Shown piece after piece: positions 58,801 to 64,000 of a stretch of DNA of 64,000 nt (the stretch's first letter is position 1; each line of letters begins with the position of its first letter). Position numbers and translations under genes: made by a program. The notes under the pieces were generated by a model. That model ran no database searches and was not told the DNA's origin. It worked only from the letters and a program-made list of their open reading frames with translations. Origin of the DNA: Gloeophyllum trabeum ATCC 11539 (taxonomy: Eukaryota > Basidiomycota > Agaricomycetes > Gloeophyllales > Gloeophyllaceae); NCBI RefSeq assembly GCF_000344685.1, contig NW_006920412.1:2584977-2648976 (forward strand), written 5' to 3'.

Positions 58801-60073
58801 AGGATTCTCCCAAGCAGACCAGAAACCCGCCACAGCATGCGGTTCGAACCGAGGAGCGCTTAGCAAGATCGTGATCAGGAGCTTCAAGGTAGCAGTATCG
58901 ACGGCCCTTTCCGGACGATCAAACGACTTGATGACCGCCGGCCAGTCAAGCTCAAGATTCTGTATATAATGTCAGACATATCCAATTACCGGCCACGAAT
59001 GACTTACAAAGCTATTAATAGCCCTTATAACGGACGATACATCACACAAGACAGCGCCTTCAGTCGCTAGACGCGCGAACGTTGAGATTATCTCGATAAC
59101 CTGCTCGTCTCGAGGAGGGTTCGTCTTCGATATACCGAAGCGATGGAACAGAGCTAGGACAATCTCAGGATCTTCAGTGATCTCTGGACCAAGCTGCTGC
59201 AGCGCTTGCACAACAGTCGTGCCGGGAGGTAATCTGCCATAATTTGATTATACAACGCGAGACTGTCACGGCTAAGACACACTCACGTGAGGTTAGGGAG
59301 TATCCGCTTTACGATGGGCATCACGATATCCAGGCCGTACTTCGTCTGTGCAGCCATAATAAGGGCTTGTCTTTGCGTCGCATCGAGAACCGGAGAGTCG
59401 TCCGGGGGATCTTGGAGGAGGTTCGTCATCAGTTTCGTGAGCTGCGACACGGACAAGTCCGCATGGTCGAACGACGGGTGCTGGCACAGCGCCAAGACAG
59501 CATTGTCAAACTCCGTGCGGATTATGTTCTGTGCCTGGCTCGCGAGCTCCTTGCGCGTTGGCACCGACACGATGGACGCGGCGAGCACCAGGCGCTCGAG
59601 GGGCCGCAATCCCACTCTGTCCACGAACCGGGTGAGATCAAAGTTCCTGAACACATCACCCTCGCCCTTGTCTATGCCGTCCCGGAAGCGGTCCGCGAGG
59701 AAGGGGTCACGCGCGAGGCGCTGCGTCTCCTGGATCAAGAGGCGGAACGTGAGCGCGCTCGAGGTATCGAACGCGGACGGCGGCGCCGTGCCCGACAGCC
59801 TCGCTTGCGAGTGGACAATGAGGCGACGGATGAAGTGGAGATACGTATCGATCCCATGTTGCTCGGACAGCTGTGGAAGACGCGCGTACGCACGCGTCAA
59901 GTCAGCGTGCACATCCCAACGTACCCCCCCAGTCCCAGCCAGCGCACGACACTCACCGACCGGATCTCAAGCTGATTCCGCTCAAAGTTGTCCTCCGTGA
60001 GCGTGGACAACAGGAAGACAATCTGCGCCTTGACTATAGTGTGTATATTGCTGTTCGACGACGGCGAGTCCAT
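52812..60073 (-). CDS. not1: NOT1, scaffold of the CCR4-NOT complex
   Basis: NOT1 is the backbone on which the mRNA deadenylases CAF1/CCR4 and the NOT2-3-5 module assemble. The start at 60073 reads MDSPSSNSNIHTIVKAQIVF and joins to LSEQHGIDTYLHFIRRLIVH. The long HEAT-like N-terminal half runs to about 58000. The MIF4G-like CAF1-binding domain spans about 57990-56600 (KEYFKDEYARWFANYLVDQR; SFKDLLIEGYDNNRLIVVIP; NPWLMAIISLLAELYHFAEL; LKLNLKFEIEMLCKSLDIDL). The CAF40-binding region follows at about 56300 (FKRAVQLAVDRAVREV). The NOT1 superhelix fills the C-terminus (LERFIVHRPHPWGALATFIE; LLSNPKYGFWNEDFVRVTPE) to a short last exon ending at 52812. About 2,100 residues, as expected. No breaks were noticed. 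Confidence 0.93.
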
Positions 60074-60507
60074 AGCGGGCGACCGTGTCGCAGCCTCCGA
60101 GCGGCGAGGGACGCCACCAGCACCGGACGCCGTTTTGGATAATTTTGCGGGAAGTGAATGGGAGCAGGGAGGAAGAGACCACGCGTAGGGTTGCCTTGCG
60201 CGGCGAGGACGATGGTGGCGGAGCCTGCACTGACCGTCGTGTGCGAACGCGCGACCGCCGTTTCGGGCTCCGCCTCAAATGAAGGGGCGGGGAAGACTCC
60301 AACGCTATCACCAAAATGGTTGGATCTGTGCAGCGGCTATGGTACAGGACTCCTTTGCACAATGATTGCGATTAATTGGTACATGCACGATGTGGGTGGA
60401 ACAAATCCCAATGCTACTACTACTCCCTACAGGAACAGAGAAAATGCTGGCATAAGATGAAGACGAAGAAAAATACCGAACCCGCCCAATGCTACTCAAA
60501 CACTGAA
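60074..60507. other. NOT1 promoter and 3' spacer of the GH13 gene
   Basis: About 430 bp hold the NOT1 5' region (GC-rich) and, toward 60500, the GH13 3' flank. No gene was seen. Confidence 0.4.
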
Positions 60508-62801
60508 CTAATTAAAGACAAATGACCCCAGAGTGAGGAGGATTAAAAGAGCGGACGTCATCATGGCATCGTATCGTGACAGGCCCGAGGGCGCCCCTGA
60601 TGCCATGCTGGCAGCGGATTTCGTGCTGTTCTTCACGGCGTAGCCACACAGGCCAGACCCCTCCAGCTGTGAGCTGGGCACCAAAACGACGGGCTGGCCG
60701 CCCCGAGTGTACTCAACGTCGACGGTGCCGTTGCTACCTACTGCCCACTGGCGGCAGGAGAGGACACTGCGCGCGTTGGTCAGCCTGCGACTTCGTGAGC
60801 ACATATCAATAAGACATACTCAGTTGTGGCGAAGTTGTTCTCAAAGGGCGTGTACACAGCGACACTGAGATTAGCGGGCTAAAAACCAAGCCAGTACATC
60901 AGCGGCTGCCTTCAGGATTCCTGACGCAGCAAACTTACAGGAGAGCCGATATTCGTCAAGATGGAAATGACATTTCCTTTCATCACCGACAAGCCGTGAG
61001 GGGTCGTCGTCAGGAGTTGCGCTGGCGAGTGCAGCCAATCGTCGGTGCCGTTAATGAGGAAGTTGCGCAGCTGACGTGATCAAAATCAGCAGCTGTCATG
61101 GATTGACCATCCGCATGGATCCACTGACCTTGTTCAGCGTAGACATGATCTGGTATGCGGTGGTGTTCTGGTACTTCGATGGCCACAGGGGCTCACGGTT
61201 GTACGGGTCGTTACCGCCGCTGAAGTACTGCTCTTGACCATAGTAGACAATGGGAATACTACACGCGGAGTCAGATTGACACCGAAGTGCTATCGAGGCG
61301 ATACAACATACCCGTCGGACATGAACGTGAAAGCCATCGCATTGCTATCGACCGATCAGCATTCGGTCTCCAAACACCGAGAGAGTAACAATAGCTCACT
61401 AAAGACTCTGCGGGTCGACCGAGAGGTTCCCCCACCGGGGTACATCCTGATTCTCCAAGAAATTGCCCAGAAGTCCGGGGTCCTATCATCAGATGTCCAT
61501 CAACGTCATTCAGTCATTTACAAGTCTGTTACGTACCTTGAACTTCTGCTTCGACTGAGCCATGGTGTCAGCAATGGCCGAGAGGTTGAGAGGTCCAGGG
61601 ATGGCAAAACCGTTGGTAAGCGCAGCATACAAAGGATAGTTCAGGATAGAGTCCAGTGCCTGCTCGCCCTGGTACTGGGCAGCATTGCTGCGCGGGAAGA
61701 CTATTAGACAGCGGGTAACAAATAGGGAAGTGCGGCGTACTCGACGGATGTCTCATATACTTCACCGATACAGAACACGCCGGCGGCGCCGCAAAACTTG
61801 GGCCAAAAGTCGGTGTTGACGTGCCTGAATGCTAAGGTTAGCCTGGGGCCTCGATATATGCGCTGCTCGTATTTACTTAGCGGCTGGATAAACACGTCAG
61901 CTCGGACGGACCATGAGGGAAGGTACCGGCTTACCGTCAATACGGAGACCATCGATGTTGTACGTCTGGACCATGTTCTTGACCCAGTCTTGGTAAGTGC
62001 TGACCACGGTAGAATCCTGGGTGTTGACATCAGGCAAGTACACGTTCGTGTCACCCAGCCAGCAGTTCTGTTCGCTGGTAATGTTGCTGTAGTCCACGGG
62101 GCAGTACGGGTGGTATTGTGACTGTGAGAATGAGGTGAGATTCCATAATAATTCAAGGTGTGCATTATACACACCTGCTCCTTGAACAAAAACTTTGACA
62201 GATCCGGGGTGTTGGACAGTGCCATGACATTGTTAACCACAACGTCGACCATGAGGTACCTGCGGCTATATTATGGAGACGCCTCGTAGATGCCCACGTA
62301 TATGCTTACATCCCGCGCCTGTGAACTTCGTCGGAGAGCGCTTTCAAGTCGTCAGCAGTGCCAAACTTTTCGTTGAGCTTCGAGGCGTCTTGAATCCAGT
62401 ACCCGTGGTAGGGGTCGCCGTACGGCGTCCGTTCGCCTTGGTAATTCTGAGAGATCGGACTGATCCAGACTGGGAGGGATATTAGTCCAGGGTCGCGTGC
62501 ATGAGCTGGCAACTTACTTGCGGTGAAGCCGGCGTCCTGGATGTAGTCGAGGTTGTCTTTGATGGTCTTCCAATTACCACCGCACCAGGTCTGCTTGCTG
62601 GTGTCGCAGGCATTCGGGTCGGCGCCGTCGGGCAGGGCGAAGCGGTCCACGATGATCCTACGCGTCCGTCAGCCTCCTATACGGCATGGGTAAGCAGCAG
62701 ATAACTGACTGGTATATCGAGCGACCCCTCCATTCTTCAGCAGTCGCCGCAAACGCCGCACGAGCGACGGAAAAAAGGAGGAAAAGTTGGATTAGGGCCA
62801 T
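60508..62801 (-). CDS. GPI-anchored GH13_1 protein, alpha-amylase fold, probably alpha-glucanotransferase
   Basis: The start at 62801 gives a signal peptide ([20 protein letters not shown]). The fold then reads [30 protein letters not shown], the region I strand [13 protein letters not shown], region [18 protein letters not shown] (nucleophile Asp), region [16 protein letters not shown] (acid/base Glu) and region [12 protein letters not shown] (Asp). The catalytic triad is complete. The His after VVN in region I is Asn, and the His of region IV (E-N-H-D) is Gln. As I recall, these are the positions lost in GPI-anchored Agt-type 4-alpha-glucanotransferases of Aspergillus, which act on wall alpha-glucan. 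The C-terminus ([11 protein letters not shown], then [18 protein letters not shown]) fits a GPI signal. Activity is inferred; a weak amylase remains possible. Confidence 0.85.
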
Positions 62802-64000
62802 GGTGAGCCGGGTGGGTATATGACGAGGCTGGGCGAGCCTAGGGCAAACGAGTGTGGGGGAGTAAAGACAGACTGTAGCGGGAGCTCTGAGCGCGGCGTC
62901 GGGCCCTGTGCCAGCAAAAGGGGAGGCCGGCTGGAAAGCGGTGGTGGGTATTCAGAGCAGAGCGGACGTCGGGCTCGCGAACGAAAAACGAAACATCACA
63001 CAGGCAACCGTCCACTCGCTCGCAAGCTCTCGATCAGAAGCAACGCCGCCACGTGATCCGCCCTCCTCCGCTGTCTTTACCCCGCATTCTCCAGAGCGGC
63101 GCGGACTTGACATTTTCCATCTTGAATGCCACTTTCTTTTATTTTTCTCTCTGTTTTTTGTGGCAGATCTGCCCGCCACAAATCCCAAACTCGACCGTAG
63201 ACCGCCCCCTCACCTCGACTGAACCAAAAATACGAGGGAAAACAGGAGACTCGGTGACGGTCATGTGCAAAAAGCCCAGGTGTACATAGATGCCGGATCA
63301 TCCAACAGTCCGAGCCGGTCGCTTAGCGACACGTTCCTTGCTCTGGCCTGCTCCGTTTCCTGGCGTCCTGGAACCGAACTGGTGAGGAACGCGAACATGG
63401 CAGCGAGCAAGTTGAAGCTGCGGCAGCGAACAGACGCTTTCCTCGCAGCCATCATGTCCTCGTCACGCTTGTTCAACATCATTGCTGTCAAATAGCCTCC
63501 GGGTTAGACGTGTTTGAGCTGTGCCGTTGGTACACACGCCAAGCCACAAAGGCGCTACGGCATGCCGGCGAAGCGATGCAAGCGCAAGTCCGCCTCAACG
63601 CGTACTGTATCTACACCTCGTCGGTCGTAGAAAGGCGAACAAATGCCTCGTACTAGAACGAGCATAATTTGAATGGCCCGAGGGCGACGAGAGCAAGTTG
63701 GTTCCGACGCGACGTCGGCTCCGACTTCGCTGCCTGTGCGGCATCGGTGGCAATGCCTCGGTTGGACCCAAACTTAGAAGCCGGCAGTCTATCGCCGTGC
63801 TAGGAAATTGATAGAAGCCACGTGGACTAGCCATTTTATTACGTAACCACCTGCTATGGTCCAATCAAAGCTGAGCGCTAACCCGTCTCAAGATGGGAGG
63901 CGCAACTCGATTCACCTTCAACCAGGCATTTCACTCCCTTTCATAACCCTGGGGAATTGTATTGAGTGAATAAGACCCTTCCATATTATGCGTGGAGATT
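62802..64000. other. right edge, no gene recognised
   Basis: The left part is the GH13 promoter (pyrimidine-rich CCCTCCTCCGCTGTC-type runs near 63060). Beyond about 63250 I see only short frames without conserved features (for example 63265-63495 on both strands). A gene may start past the right edge. Confidence 0.4.

Noticed and set aside
59244..60000. Two overlapping + strand frames of over 230 codons near the NOT1 start
   Set aside because: NOT1 is clearly coded on the minus strand here with family-conserved sequence; the + strand frames are its shadows.

Overview
The window is nuclear DNA from a filamentous basidiomycete, most like a polypore or other wood-inhabiting agaricomycete. The evidence is the many 45-65 bp introns, the tight gene packing with short intergenic gaps, the basidiomycete-style protein sequences (NOT1, DDX41, DHX35, Zn2Cys6 factor, GH13_1 enzyme) and a fungal hAT transposon. 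No prokaryotic or viral genes, rRNA, tRNA or CRISPR arrays were seen. All gene models were assembled by eye from reading frames, GT/GC-AG junctions and family conservation, so inner exon edges carry some uncertainty.

Region 1 (1-12178) is a mobile-element graveyard, visibly more AT-rich than the rest. It holds three copies of one LTR-like repeat: copy A is split by a 1249-bp TG...CA insertion with a 5-bp target duplication, and copies B and C face each other as an inverted pair. It also holds a Gypsy-type gag fragment, arrays of CCTGATCAGG-type palindromes, a decayed unidentified gene with two internal stops, and a complete hAT element (7495-11800). The hAT element has perfect 11-bp inverted ends and a perfect 8-bp target duplication, but its transposase carries four in-frame stops.

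Region 2 (12179-37255) is conserved housekeeping sequence. In order it contains Yju2 (splicing, -), DHX35 (splicing helicase, +), an extradiol DOPA-type dioxygenase (+), a RecQ helicase (-), phosphoglycerate kinase (-), an RGG-rich coiled-coil protein (+), an ADP-ribose-type NUDIX hydrolase (+), SDA1 (ribosome biogenesis, -), a Ctp1/Sae2/CtIP homologue (+), PIG-X/Pbn1 (GPI synthesis, +), a Rho GTPase (-) and DDX41 (-). Several pairs are divergent with gaps under 200 bp: Yju2/DHX35, PGK/RGG protein and SDA1/Ctp1. Three proteins of late spliceosomal stages (Yju2, DHX35, DDX41) and two DNA-repair proteins (RecQ, Ctp1) lie in the same 25 kb.

Region 3 (37256-42548) has one recognisable gene, a Zn2Cys6 transcription factor, between two gene-poor stretches.

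Region 4 (42549-62801) holds a very large DYRK/Pom1-class kinase (+), a secreted alpha/beta (S9-like) hydrolase (+), NOT1, the CCR4-NOT scaffold (-), and a secreted, probably GPI-anchored GH13_1 protein (-). The GH13 protein lacks two substrate-binding histidines of true alpha-amylases, which points to a cell-wall alpha-glucanotransferase. The last 1.2 kb has no recognised gene.

No convincingly new multi-gene system was found. The best leads are the dated hAT insertion, the nested and inverted LTR structures with an unidentified open frame, the GH13 histidine replacements, a non-autonomous TIR element in the dioxygenase promoter, and an MluI-type box in the SDA1/Ctp1 bidirectional promoter.
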